Below are positions 36,173-44,677 of a DNA stretch of 64,000 bases, in pieces. Source of the DNA: a bacterium M00.F.Ca.ET.205.01.1.1. Lineage in GTDB: Bacteria; Pseudomonadota; Alphaproteobacteria; Rhizobiales; Rhizobiaceae. Under the pieces are notes generated by a model. The model had not been told where the DNA came from, ran no database searches, and saw only the letters and a program-made list of their open reading frames with translations. The position numbers were made by a program, and so were the translations under genes. Within the stretch, counting starts at the first letter, position 1. Each line of letters opens with the position of its first letter. The stretch spans positions 25,901 through 89,900 of the forward strand of contig SRUQ01000005.1 in the NCBI GenBank assembly GCA_004791255.1, given 5' to 3'.

Positions 36173-36574
36173 TTACTTCTGTGGAGTGCCTGTTGGATAG
36201 GCCTTCTGATTGCCTGAGTCCGAAACTTGGTGGATTGGCGAATATGGCCTCGGCGGGAGCGGGCCGAGACTCGCTGTTGTTGTTTTGGGATGGATCGAAG
36301 GGGAAAATGGTATCCAAAAGATCGGCAGAAATCATCCCTCTTGATTCCAATAAGCTCCGGTGTCTCCGAACTCCATTGGTTTCGAAGCGGTGAACGCGAA
36401 TTCCGCTATCCTGCCCCTATAGCCTATTGATCGGTCGCCGGGCGTCGCACGGCCCATATTGTTGTAGAACTCAATTCGCGCGCCATTGCTCTCGGCCTTG
36501 GGGGACCAAAGGTGCTGCCCATCAATCTCTTGACGGGCGGTCTGATTGTGGTTCTCCGACCAGAACTGAGCCAT
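36173..36574 (-). pseudogene. Decayed HNH-endonuclease-like gene (N-terminal part)
   Basis: The frame starting at ATG 36574 encodes a start matching, from memory, a widespread HNH endonuclease family with an EVE-like N-terminus: FWSENHNQTARQEIDG, then LWSPKAESNGARIEFYNNM and AEFAFTASKPMEFGDTGAYW. After GAYWNQEG a TGA (36332-36334) replaces an expected Trp codon. The same frame continues with recognisable residues FLPIFWIPFSPS, YSPIHQ and GNQKAYP until TAA at 36173-36175. About ten residues seem missing after ATPGD. The rest of the gene, including any HNH motif, is absent, so it is a dead fragment. The family match is recalled, not computed. Confidence 0.6.
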
Positions 36575-37016
36575 CTGTTGCCCAAACTAGCCGGAATCTC
36601 AGCAAGAATCGAGTGGATGCCAGCGCTCACAACGCACCACCCGCAGGAATGCGTGTGCAAGACCAGTTTCTTGTCGATCGCTATGGCCTCTGGCTGGTGC
36701 CCTAGCTGGCGCATTTCAACAGGTCATGGCTGCTTTGAGTGCCGCTCCCGCTGCACCACGGCCACGACCTGGCGTCTGAGCCCCGGTTGGGGGATCATGA
36801 TCAATGCACCGGGATCTGAACGGATTCTTCGGTTGCTCGGGCATGCGACGGCGGAGGGCGCGATCCGCCAATGCTTTCCAGGAAAGGCTCGAAACGTGGT
36901 AGCCCTGGGCCCGGCCCGGTGCGTAGTGGAGAGATGGCCGGCGCAAAACAGGGGCGGGGGTTGGGTAGGGTTGCCTGATAAGCGCCGGCCTCGATCGGGA
37001 TCCGGCGCAGAAGACC
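36575..37016. other. Intergenic region with no recognisable gene
   Basis: About 440 bases between the endonuclease fragment and the AraC regulator gene. Open frames exist on both strands but their translations resemble no protein family and have compositional signs of random frames. I see no tRNA, insertion-sequence end or strong hairpin. Confidence 0.5.
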
Positions 37017-38051
37017 TCATGTCTCACGCTTCCGTCGCCACGCTCCGGGCGGCACACCGGCTATAGTTCTAAACGTGCGCGTAAAATGGCTCTGATCGGC
37101 AAAACCGCTGGCGAGCGCAACGTTCGCCAGCGTGTCATCCGTTTCAAGTAGTGCCTTTTGTGCTTCTCGTATCTTCGCGGCAAGGTACCAGCGATGCGGC
37201 GACACACCTGTAGAGGCCTTGAAAGCACGAGCAAAGTAGGCCTCGGAAAGCCCGACCATGTCGGCCAGGTCCTTTAGAAGGACGGCTTTGGGTAGACTCT
37301 GCTGCATGAGCGCCGTTACGCGCCGGAGCTGTGCGGGGGCAAGTCCACCCCTTTTCTCCTCCAGCCGCCTCAAGCCAAACAGATTGTGCGATATCGCCAG
37401 AGCAAGGCTATCTCCATAGAAGCGATCGTCCGGGTGGCTGCTGACGCAGGCATCCGCCAGCAATTCGACGAGGGCCAGGAGGCGGTTGTCCTGGAACATC
37501 ACGCGCGGCGCGAGACAGGACGTAAATTCGAAGGCTTCACCGAAGCATTCGGCCAGCTCGGGAAGATCAAAATCGATGACCAGTCGGCGGATGTAGTGGA
37601 ACCGTCGGGTAAACTGCCAGAGAGGGATGCCGGCTGGGACGAGCGTGAGATGTCTGACGGTCCGTTCTGCGCCGGTGGGCATGGACTGTGCCGCGCGGTA
37701 CGGCGTCAGCAGCATTTCCGCGCGGCCGCCGACCTGCTCCAGAATCGCGGTCAGGCGCGGCCGTTCTGACCGTAGATCCTCCGGGTGCCGGCACGGCCCA
37801 TGCAGATGGGCGATCTCGACACTAACGCCGGCCAAGCATCGCGTCTGTCCAAGCGAAACCGTCTTCTCGGGCGCTGCCATGAAGCCCGTCGACAACTCGC
37901 CCAAACGATCGGTCGTTTGACTGGTCACCGATTGTCCCTCGCGGCAGCATATCGTTCCTACAACGCCAACATGATGCGCCTCGCGGAGGTCTCGCGAAAT
38001 TGGTGAGGCGATGGAATTTCCGGTCCTTCCAATGGACAGGCGTCGGCTCAT
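37017..38051 (-). CDS. AraC-family transcriptional regulator
   Basis: A 344-residue protein. The C-terminal AraC-type DNA-binding domain (about 240-340) has two helix-turn-helix motifs, recognisable in LKDLADMVGLSEAYFARAFK and LANVALASGFADQSHFTRTF followed by the conserved GVPPGAWRR tail. The N-terminal 200 residues are a variable sensory domain and start uncertainly; an internal Met at about residue 58 is an alternative start. The target is unknown. It lies 69 bases downstream of the NarL-type response regulator, on the same strand. Confidence 0.87.
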   Translation of the reverse strand: MSRRLSIGRTGNSIASPISRDLREAHHVGVVGTICCREGQSVTSQTTDRLGELSTGFMAAPEKTVSLGQTRCLAGVSVEIAHLHGPCRHPEDLRSERPRLTAILEQVGGRAEMLLTPYRAAQSMPTGAERTVRHLTLVPAGIPLWQFTRRFHYIRRLVIDFDLPELAECFGEAFEFTSCLAPRVMFQDNRLLALVELLADACVSSHPDDRFYGDSLALAISHNLFGLRRLEEKRGGLAPAQLRRVTALMQQSLPKAVLLKDLADMVGLSEAYFARAFKASTGVSPHRWYLAAKIREAQKALLETDDTLANVALASGFADQSHFTRTFRTIAGVPPGAWRRKRET

Positions 38052-38120
38052 ACTTTCGAACTAAGACGGCAAGCGCCGCCGGGACGTCGAGTGCGAGAAA
38101 GGGCTTGAGCCTGTGATTTG

Positions 38121-38777
38121 TTAAAGTTGAACCAGACCCCGCCGGCTGGCGACGGCGATCGCTTCGGTCCGGCTTAGAACATTGAGCTTGTTGAAGATGC
38201 TGCGCAGATGCGACTTCACGGTCGTTTCGCTGATGTGCAGATTGAGGCCGATCTCCTTGTTCCCCTTGCCCTGCGCCAACAGGGTCAGCACGTGCATCTC
38301 GCGGCCGCTGAGTTCTTCGCTGCTGACGGCGGCCGCAAGCTTTGCCACCAGCAGCGACGGGATACAGGTCTCACCGGCATGAACCTTGCGGATGCAGTCG
38401 AGCAGATCTTCCCGCTGAGCGTCCTTCAGCAGGTAGCCGCGGGCACCGGCTTTGACGGCGCGGGAAATCTCATGGTCCGTGTCGAAGGTGGTCAAAACGA
38501 CAACGCGCACGGAAGGGTCCTGCTGTCGGATTTCGCCCAAAGCCGCGATACCGTCGAGAACCGGCATACGCAGGTCGAGCAGCACGACATCAGGATGCTG
38601 TTGCCGCCAGAAATCGACGGCATCGCGGCCGGTTGCGGCTTCCGCGACGACGAGCATGTCCGGCTGTCGGCCGATGATTGCGGCCAAGCCTTCGCGCACG
38701 GTTACGTGGTCGTCGGCAATCAGAACCCTGATCTTGGCAGATGCCGTTTTTTCGGGCGCAACGCTCATGACGCTCAA
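38121..38777 (-). CDS. NarL/LuxR-family response regulator
   Basis: A 218-residue response regulator. The receiver domain (17-130) has acidic residues in IADDHVTVREG, the phospho-acceptor Asp of VVLLDLRMPVLDG and the conserved Lys of YLLKDAQ. A LuxR-type helix-turn-helix (about 150-215) contains LSGREMHVLTLLAQGKGNKE and HISETTVKSHLRSIFNKL. The start at 38777 overlaps the stop of the histidine kinase gene (ATGA), so the two form a two-component pair. Confidence 0.93.
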   Translation of the reverse strand: MSVMSVAPEKTASAKIRVLIADDHVTVREGLAAIIGRQPDMLVVAEAATGRDAVDFWRQQHPDVVLLDLRMPVLDGIAALGEIRQQDPSVRVVVLTTFDTDHEISRAVKAGARGYLLKDAQREDLLDCIRKVHAGETCIPSLLVAKLAAAVSSEELSGREMHVLTLLAQGKGNKEIGLNLHISETTVKSHLRSIFNKLNVLSRTEAIAVASRRGLVQL

Positions 38778-40474
38778 GCCTCCTGCGAGGGCAATGTAAT
38801 GCGCACGGCGGTGCCCTTTGCCGGCGAGCTTTCAACAACGAGCTGGCCGCCTATTCTTTCGACCCGCTCCCTTATGCCGAGCAAGCCGTATCCATCACTC
38901 TTGCTCGAAGGATCAAAGCCGCGTCCGTCATCGATCAAATCAAGGCAGACTTCTCCTGGCAGAAAAATCAGCTTGGCCGTCACGAGTTTCGCCTGTGCAT
39001 GGCGCAAGGCGTTGGTCAGAATCTCCTGACCGATACGAAACAGATTCTCTTCCGTATCCGGAGGCAGCGATCGCGGTGCGCCAAGCACCGCGAACTCCAA
39101 TTTCAGGCTGGTTCCTGCCGTCATCTTGGTGAACAGTTCGGCCAGCGCTCCGCTGAGGTTGCTATCATCCAACGCCTGCGGACGCAGGGCGTGTACGGAA
39201 CGCCGGGCTTCGTTGAGACTTTCGCGAGCCAGGCGACGGGCGCGGTCCAGATGCTCTCCGGCTTCCCTTGAAAGCCCCCGCAGGTTTGCATCCTCGGCAG
39301 CTTCCAGCTGCACGATCACCCCCGTAAGCCCTTGGGCAAGGGTGTCGTGTATGTCGCGAGCGATGCGATTGCGTTCTGCGATCACGGCCGTTTCGCGTGT
39401 CTGAGCGGAAAGGCGAGCGAACTGGATCGTCAGCATCACTTGGTTGGCCAGCGCCTGGGCAAGGTCCATTCCCTCGGTGCCAAACATCCGTTTCTCGACG
39501 AAGCGAAGACCGATCGCCCCTTCAAGTTGGCCAGCAACGAACATTGGCACCAGCAACACGGTAATGATGCCCATTGGCAGCAGACGATCGCGCAGAGCAA
39601 AGGCTGGAACGGTGCGGATGTCTTCGATGAGGCTGGGCTTACTTGTACGAAAGACCTCCGGCCACGGCCAGCGCTCTTCCATCGGCAGCCATTTGTCCAT
39701 CCCGGCGAACCGCGGATCGGCGCTGGTTACCACCCGGCCTTCTTCGAAGGCCATCTCGATGCCTATCATTCCACTCCCGGGGTCGAGTCGCCAGACGCTG
39801 ATGCTATGCGCCCCGAATTGCTCGGTGATGATGCGCAGCACGTGTTCCACCAGCTTATCGGCGGCGGGCTCCATCGCCAGCGCCTCGAGCGTGCTCTTGA
39901 GTGCCTCGACCTGGCCACGCGATAGATTTTCTGAAGCACTGAGCGCCTGCTCGACGCGTTTGCGCTCTTCGATGTCCGTGTTCGTGCCGTACCACCGAAT
40001 CACCGTGCCCGATTCGTCGAGCAGTGGCGCGCAGCGCAGCAAAAACCATCGATACGCGCCATCGGATCGGCGCATCCGCGCTTCATGCTCGTCCGGACGT
40101 GCCGATTTGATGATCTCGCCCCAATGTTCCGCCAGGCCGGGGAGGTCTTCCGGATGGATGACGCTTGCCCAGTTCCAGCCCAACCCCTCTTCCATGGTGA
40201 GCCCGGTGTAGGCGCACCACTGGCTGTTCAGAAACTCGACCGAACCGTCCGCACCGCCGAACCAGATCAATCCGGGTGTCGTGTCGGTGGCCAGCCGAAA
40301 GCTCGCCTCCCAATGCCGCCGGTCCGTATAGCTGCGAAGTGTTTCGTTCTCTTCAGTCAGCCGGGCTGAAAGCTTCCGGCTGGCATCGAGGTCACTCCTC
40401 GATCGGGCCAGTTCTTCCTCGAGCAGTTTCAGCTTCGCGCCCGCGCCGTCAGCTATTTCCCTGCCTGTATCCAT
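38774..40474 (-). CDS. PAS/GAF sensor histidine kinase (NarX-type)
   Basis: A 566-residue cytosolic kinase. It contains an N-terminal coiled coil, a PAS domain (WEASFRLATDTTPGLIWFGG to the ERKRVEQA PAC tail), a GAF domain (AFALRDRLLPMGIITVLLVP) and a HisKA_3 dimerisation helix with the phospho-accepting His in ERNRIARDIHDTLAQGLTG. A C-terminal ATPase domain has a G-rich box (LIDDGRGFDPSS, GYGLLGIRERVERIGGQL). The ATG at 40474 is preferred over an upstream one at 40615. No membrane helix is present, so it senses a cytosolic or diffusible signal. It pairs with the response regulator gene it overlaps. Confidence 0.9.
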   Translation of the reverse strand: MDTGREIADGAGAKLKLLEEELARSRSDLDASRKLSARLTEENETLRSYTDRRHWEASFRLATDTTPGLIWFGGADGSVEFLNSQWCAYTGLTMEEGLGWNWASVIHPEDLPGLAEHWGEIIKSARPDEHEARMRRSDGAYRWFLLRCAPLLDESGTVIRWYGTNTDIEERKRVEQALSASENLSRGQVEALKSTLEALAMEPAADKLVEHVLRIITEQFGAHSISVWRLDPGSGMIGIEMAFEEGRVVTSADPRFAGMDKWLPMEERWPWPEVFRTSKPSLIEDIRTVPAFALRDRLLPMGIITVLLVPMFVAGQLEGAIGLRFVEKRMFGTEGMDLAQALANQVMLTIQFARLSAQTRETAVIAERNRIARDIHDTLAQGLTGVIVQLEAAEDANLRGLSREAGEHLDRARRLARESLNEARRSVHALRPQALDDSNLSGALAELFTKMTAGTSLKLEFAVLGAPRSLPPDTEENLFRIGQEILTNALRHAQAKLVTAKLIFLPGEVCLDLIDDGRGFDPSSKSDGYGLLGIRERVERIGGQLVVESSPAKGTAVRITLPSQEA

Positions 40475-40698
40475 GACGCTTCCTTGCCCGTGTGAGAGCA
40501 GCCTTATCACCCCTGGTTTTTCTCGGAACGAGAAATCGTGCGCGGGCAGATGCGGCGCAAGAAAAGGCCTGCTTCCTTCAATCCAGGTCAGATTCAGGCA
40601 ATTCAACGGGAGCACGGAGACCTATTGTTCCCCGAGGCCAGATCGTCCGTCGGGCTTAGACGGCCCGGCTCACATGTTCAAAGCTTCGGGAGAATAAC
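40475..40698. promoter_or_regulatory. Divergent region between histidine kinase and hydrolase genes
   Basis: About 220 bases separate two divergent starts; a promoter for the hydrolase operon must lie here. A CGGGAG ribosome site lies 8-13 bases before the ATG at 40699. It is a natural place for control by the NarL-type regulator, but I see no clear binding site. Confidence 0.35.
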
Positions 40699-41613
40699 AT
40701 GCTCAAGATGGCGATAGTTGCGTTAAGCCTGATGCTTCTTACTTTGCCGGCGACGGCTCGGATCGTCCCCTTTCCGTCTGAACTCAAGGCGCGGTCGATC
40801 GAGACCAATGGTACCAGCCTTTACGTCCGCGTTGGTGGCAAGGGGCCTGCCGTGCTCTTGCTGCACGGCTTTGCCGACACCGGCGACATGTGGGCACCGC
40901 TTGCTGCCAGGCTGATGAAGGACCATACCGTGATCGTACCGGACCTGCGCGGCATGGGGCTCTCGGCCCATCCAGATACCGGCTACACCAAGAAAAACCA
41001 GGCGGTCGACATTGCCGGCATCCTGGATCAGCTGAAAATCGACAAGGTCGATCTCGTCACCCACGACATCGGCAACATGGTGGGCTACGCCTTCGTCGCC
41101 CAGTACCGCGACCGCGTCACACGCTGGGCCGTCATCGATGCGCCGCTGCCTGGTATCGGCGATTGGGACAACATCATCCGCTTGCCGCTCTTGTGGCACT
41201 TCAACTTCCGTGGCCCCGACATGGAGCGATTGGTTGCGGGCCGAGAGCGCATCTATCTTGACCGCTTCTGGAATGAGCTGTCGGCAAATCCCAAGGCCAT
41301 CGATGAAGCGACACGCAAGCATTATTCGAAGCTCTACGCCCGACCCCGTGCCATGCACGATGCCTTCGAGCAGTTCGCCGCGTTCAGCCAGGATGCTACC
41401 GACAACAAGGAATTTCTCGCCAAGGGCGGCAAGGTTGCCATGCCGGTGCTGGCGCTGGGTGCCGAAAAATCCTTCGGGACGGGTCAGGCGGATGTTCTGC
41501 GCTTTGTCGCAACCGATGTGACCGCCGGGATCGTACCTGGCTCCGGGCACTGGATCATGGAGGAGAATCCAGACGCCACAATCAAGCTCGTCACGGATTT
41601 TCTCGCCAAATAG
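40699..41613 (+). CDS. Secreted alpha/beta hydrolase (epoxide-hydrolase-like)
   Basis: A 304-residue alpha/beta-hydrolase. A signal peptide is evident (LKMAIVALSLMLLTLPATA), so it is periplasmic. The fold starts with LYVRVGGKGPAVLLLHGFAD, where HGF is the oxyanion motif. The nucleophile position is VDLVTHDIGNMVGYAF, where Asp in HDIG is typical of epoxide hydrolases and haloalkane dehalogenases rather than serine esterases, and the C-terminal His is in GSGHWIMEE. It is followed by an isochorismatase-like gene 46 bases downstream. Confidence 0.85.
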   Translation: MLKMAIVALSLMLLTLPATARIVPFPSELKARSIETNGTSLYVRVGGKGPAVLLLHGFADTGDMWAPLAARLMKDHTVIVPDLRGMGLSAHPDTGYTKKNQAVDIAGILDQLKIDKVDLVTHDIGNMVGYAFVAQYRDRVTRWAVIDAPLPGIGDWDNIIRLPLLWHFNFRGPDMERLVAGRERIYLDRFWNELSANPKAIDEATRKHYSKLYARPRAMHDAFEQFAAFSQDATDNKEFLAKGGKVAMPVLALGAEKSFGTGQADVLRFVATDVTAGIVPGSGHWIMEENPDATIKLVTDFLAK

Positions 41614-41659
41614 CTGCCCGGCCACCAGCCCGCGTGCCGCAACCTGAAGGGAGAGACCC

Positions 41660-42268
41660 ATGGCAAGTCGACCCACGCGCAATCCGGTCCAGGACCATCT
41701 CCTGACGCCCAACAACTGTGCCGTCGTGATCATCGACTATCAACCGGTCCAGGTAACGTCCGTAGCGTCAATGGACCGGCGGACCCTTGTCGCCAACATT
41801 GTAGCGCTGGCGAAAACGGCGAAACTCTATGATGTACCGGTCGTGTTGACGACGGTGAACGTCGATACCGGTCGCAACCAGCCCCTCATTCACCAACTGC
41901 GCGACATCTTCCCGACCGTTGAACCGATCGACCGCACGGCCATCAATGCATGGGAAGATCAGGACTTTGCCGACGCCGTCAGGGCGACCGGTCGAAAGAA
42001 GCTCGTTATGGCTGCTCTCTGGACAGAGGTATGTCTAGCCTTTCCCGCGCTCGATGCGCTGCACGACGGTTTCGAGGTTTATGCCGTGGTCGATGCCGTC
42101 GGCGGCACCTCTGTGGAGGCACACCATGCCGGGCTCGAACGCATTGTGCAGGCGGGAGCGGTGCCCGTGAGTTGGGTTCAGTTCGCCTGCGAACTGCAGC
42201 GCGACTGGCTCCGCGAAAAGACGATTCCCGGCTTCGCGGAAATCGTCTTCGCGGTCGAAGGACATTAA
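41660..42268 (+). CDS. Isochorismatase-family cysteine hydrolase
   Basis: A 202-residue single-domain hydrolase. NCAVVIIDYQPVQ carries the catalytic Asp, and KLVMAALWTEVCLAFPALDAL contains the nucleophilic Cys in the TEVC motif of the family. Many such proteins (YcaC-like) have unknown substrates. It is part of a three-gene hydrolase group with the flanking alpha/beta hydrolases. No signal peptide. Confidence 0.87.
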   Translation: MASRPTRNPVQDHLLTPNNCAVVIIDYQPVQVTSVASMDRRTLVANIVALAKTAKLYDVPVVLTTVNVDTGRNQPLIHQLRDIFPTVEPIDRTAINAWEDQDFADAVRATGRKKLVMAALWTEVCLAFPALDALHDGFEVYAVVDAVGGTSVEAHHAGLERIVQAGAVPVSWVQFACELQRDWLREKTIPGFAEIVFAVEGH

Positions 42269-42456
42269 GCCGATACTTCTGCAAACCTCAGCTTGCCAGC
42301 TCGACAGGAGAAGAAATTGAGCCAGGAAGTCCTCTCGGGCGCCGTCGATCGGCGACTGGACCGAGGTAAACCATTGCTTCGTCCTGATCGCCCGGTAAAC
42401 AGGAATTCGGAATAACAACTTCGCCCCGGCAAGCCCCTTGGCGGCGCGCGTGACCG

Positions 42457-42495
42457 TTTCCATTCCGATGGCAGTATCGGCCATCGGAATGGAAA
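42457..42495. repeat. Perfect 16-bp inverted repeat before the chloroperoxidase-like gene
   Basis: Left arm TTTCCATTCCGATGGC (42457-42472), 7-base spacer, right arm GCCATCGGAATGGAAA (42480-42495). The arms are exact reverse complements, giving either a very stable RNA hairpin or a dyad operator. It ends 33 bases before the ATG at 42529. No T-run follows, so it does not look like an ordinary intrinsic terminator. Confidence 0.9.
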
Positions 42496-42528
42496 ATCCA
42501 CCCCAACCAGAGCAAAGGAACTTCCGAC

Positions 42529-43371
42529 ATGACCCAGAGCTTCGCCAGAACCAAGGACGGCGTCGAAATCTTCTACAAGGACTGGGGTCCGAAAGACGCC
42601 CAGCCGATCATGTTCCATCACGGCTGGCCGCTGTCTTCGGACGACTGGGACGCCCAGATGCTGTTTTTCGTCAACCAGGGTTTTCGCGTGGTCGCTCATG
42701 ACCGCCGCGGCCATGGGCGCTCCGCCCAAGTCTCCGATGGTCACGATATGGACCATTACGCCGCCGATGCTTCGGCGGTGGCCGAGCAACTCGACTTGAG
42801 GAATGCCGTTCACATCGGGCACTCCACCGGTGGCGGCGAAGTGGCGCGCTATGTCGCCAAATTCGGGGAGCCGCAAGGTCGCGTTGCCAAGGCCGTGCTC
42901 GTAAGTGCTGTTCCGCCGCTGATGCTGAAGACGCAATCGAATCCGGGCGGCCTGCCGATCGAAGTCTTCGACGGAATTCGCAAAGCGCTGGCGGATAACC
43001 GGGCGCAGCTGTTTCTCGATTTTCCCTCTGGCCCGTTCTATGGCTTCAACCGGCCGGACGCGAAAGTCTATACGGGCGTGATCCAGAATTGGTGGCGTCA
43101 GGGCATGATGGGTAGCGCAAAGGCTCACTATGACGGGATCAAGGCCTTCTCGGAAACTGACCAGACCGAGGATCTGAAGAAGATCACCGTGCCGACGCTT
43201 GTCATGCATGGCGATGATGATCAGGTCGTGCCAATCGACGATTCGGCCAAGCTGTCGGTCAAACTTCTGAAGAATGGTACTCTGAAGGTCTATAAGGGCT
43301 ACCCGCACGGCATGCTGACGACGCATGCGGACGTGATCAACCCCGACTTGCTGGCCTTCATCAAGGGCTGA
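42529..43371 (+). CDS. Non-heme chloroperoxidase-like alpha/beta hydrolase
   Basis: A 280-residue alpha/beta hydrolase close to bacterial non-heme chloroperoxidases. It has [19 protein letters not shown], the RRGHGRS turn, the nucleophile elbow [12 protein letters not shown] (Ser in GHSTG), a late Asp in [10 protein letters not shown] and the catalytic His in [10 protein letters not shown]. Such enzymes are esterases or perhydrolases in vivo; halogenation is a side activity. The start has an AAGGAA site 10 bases upstream. It is third in the hydrolase group, preceded by the 16-bp inverted repeat. Confidence 0.9.
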   Translation: MTQSFARTKDGVEIFYKDWGPKDAQPIMFHHGWPLSSDDWDAQMLFFVNQGFRVVAHDRRGHGRSAQVSDGHDMDHYAADASAVAEQLDLRNAVHIGHSTGGGEVARYVAKFGEPQGRVAKAVLVSAVPPLMLKTQSNPGGLPIEVFDGIRKALADNRAQLFLDFPSGPFYGFNRPDAKVYTGVIQNWWRQGMMGSAKAHYDGIKAFSETDQTEDLKKITVPTLVMHGDDDQVVPIDDSAKLSVKLLKNGTLKVYKGYPHGMLTTHADVINPDLLAFIKG

Positions 43372-43427
43372 ACGACCTTTGACGTCCACGAGTGGACGAC
43401 CTTTGACGTCCACGAGTGGACGTGGCG
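43372..43427. repeat. 24-bp tandem duplication carrying a palindrome
   Basis: A 24-base unit occurs twice in a row (43372-43395 and 43396-43419), starting one base after the chloroperoxidase-like stop. Each unit contains the dyad GTCCACGAGTGGAC; the second copy extends to eight-base arms. A third partial start of the unit follows. It could be a transcription end structure or protein-binding site for the converging gene ends. Confidence 0.85.
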
Positions 43428-43519
43428 GGATCTGGGCCGCAACGTTCACCCACGCACGCCGGGAGATCTGGCAAGCGACAGTCCGCATATTGGTGTGACC
43501 CTGAAAACCGCTTGCCGGG

Positions 43520-44677
43520 CTAGACTGTATGCGAGAGCGGCCTTTCCCGTGTAATGGATTCCAGATTTCGAACAAATAAGGAAACATCTCCGAAGTAATT
43601 CGGATACGTTTCAACAAGCTTTTCTACCTTGTCTACCTCGACCAAGACAGCCTTTGCATAAATTCCCCTTAGCTCGATTTTTTGCTCTATCTCCTTTAAT
43701 TTACGCGCACCGGACATAAGCGTCCGGAATGGTTCTATGGTCACATTATGATCTTTTCCATATTGGAGAAAATAGTATCGATATTTCTCCGTTCGATGTA
43801 TGAAGTTCTCCGAGTAGAGCGTAAGACTCTTGATGTCTTCTAGTATGCTGGTCGCGCCTATACGCTTGTTGATATCCTGCAATTCTCGCGCCCGGTCATT
43901 GTGATCCGGAGCACCGATATGAACCGGACACTGCTCAACGTGCGCGAACTCCGCCGACATAAGCTGGAAAAGGCGTAGCCAATCCTGGTCGCCCTTTCCG
44001 TGCTTCAAATCCTGGCCCCGGAATAGCCCGACAGCCTCGACTGCAGTTGCCCATGAGTGCTGAAGTCTGGTCCGAACTTGCAATTCGATGCGCCGTCCCT
44101 CGAATGCCTCCGTTTCGGCATCTCTGGGACGGTACTTGAGAACAATATGGTAACTTCGATACCCGTCCGGCTTTGGCTCATCGATATAGTTAAATTCCCG
44201 AGAGTGGATCTCATGGGGGAAGTTGTCTCGCATCGATGCGAGAAGCGAGCGAACACCTTTGATGTCGGCCATGATCGCTCGGCAACCGCCGATGTCGTTC
44301 ATGGTCTCCAAATTGGTGGTGGACTCTCGAAGCTTCCGACGAATGGATGCCATACCCTTCGGACGGGATGCCATGTCGCCCTTCAGTCGCAGGGCTCTCA
44401 TGTGGTGACCGACAGAGAGCCGAACGCTCCGCATCGGCAGAAAGTGCGAGTCGCGCCAGCTATTGGCGATTGTGAAGATTTCGAGTGCGTCCAGGTACTG
44501 GCCGACAGTGGTGTCTCGTCCAAACTGAATAGGGTTTGCCAGCCGGTCGCCTACCTTGCGAACGGCTTCCATGCTGTAGGCAAGGCGCGGGTACTCGGTC
44601 ATTGAACCCATGAAATCAAGGTAGCCCGCCTCATTCCGGACTGGCGGGACTATCGCAAGGGAATCAGACTCATGCAT
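43520..44677 (-). CDS. RelA/SpoT-domain (p)ppGpp synthetase-like protein
   Basis: A 385-residue protein. Residues about 90-240 form a RelA/SpoT nucleotidyltransferase domain: MASIRRKLRESTTNLETMND matches the R-x-K and KM region, DGYRSYHIVLKY the GYR loop, and IELQVRTRLQHSWA the EIQVRT motif. There is no HD hydrolase domain, so it would synthesise but not degrade alarmone. A C-terminal 140-residue helical region ends in YPNYFGDVSLFVRNLESI. The start at 44677 fits an AAGGGA site; 44680 and 44728 are alternatives. The coding sequence is visibly more AT-rich than its surroundings. It may be a stress synthetase or a toxin-like enzyme. Confidence 0.8.
   Translation of the reverse strand: MHESDSLAIVPPVRNEAGYLDFMGSMTEYPRLAYSMEAVRKVGDRLANPIQFGRDTTVGQYLDALEIFTIANSWRDSHFLPMRSVRLSVGHHMRALRLKGDMASRPKGMASIRRKLRESTTNLETMNDIGGCRAIMADIKGVRSLLASMRDNFPHEIHSREFNYIDEPKPDGYRSYHIVLKYRPRDAETEAFEGRRIELQVRTRLQHSWATAVEAVGLFRGQDLKHGKGDQDWLRLFQLMSAEFAHVEQCPVHIGAPDHNDRARELQDINKRIGATSILEDIKSLTLYSENFIHRTEKYRYYFLQYGKDHNVTIEPFRTLMSGARKLKEIEQKIELRGIYAKAVLVEVDKVEKLVETYPNYFGDVSLFVRNLESITRERPLSHTV

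Noticed and set aside
36066..36350. Frame of 94 codons with an ATGA overlap to the following glycosyltransferase
   Set aside because: Most of it lies out of frame over the decayed endonuclease gene; only its last part could be a frameshifted tail, so it is not a convincing separate gene.
36512..37066. 184-codon plus-strand frame in the gap before the AraC gene
   Set aside because: No family resemblance, no ribosome site and it overlaps the AraC gene end on the other strand.
42325..42423. Short frame after AGGAGAAGAA (TTG start) between isochorismatase and chloroperoxidase genes
   Set aside because: Only about 32 codons, rich in Arg, and no conserved look; the ribosome-like site may be chance.
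43372..43427. Tandem repeats as a CRISPR array
   Set aside because: Only two adjacent 24-base units without spacers.
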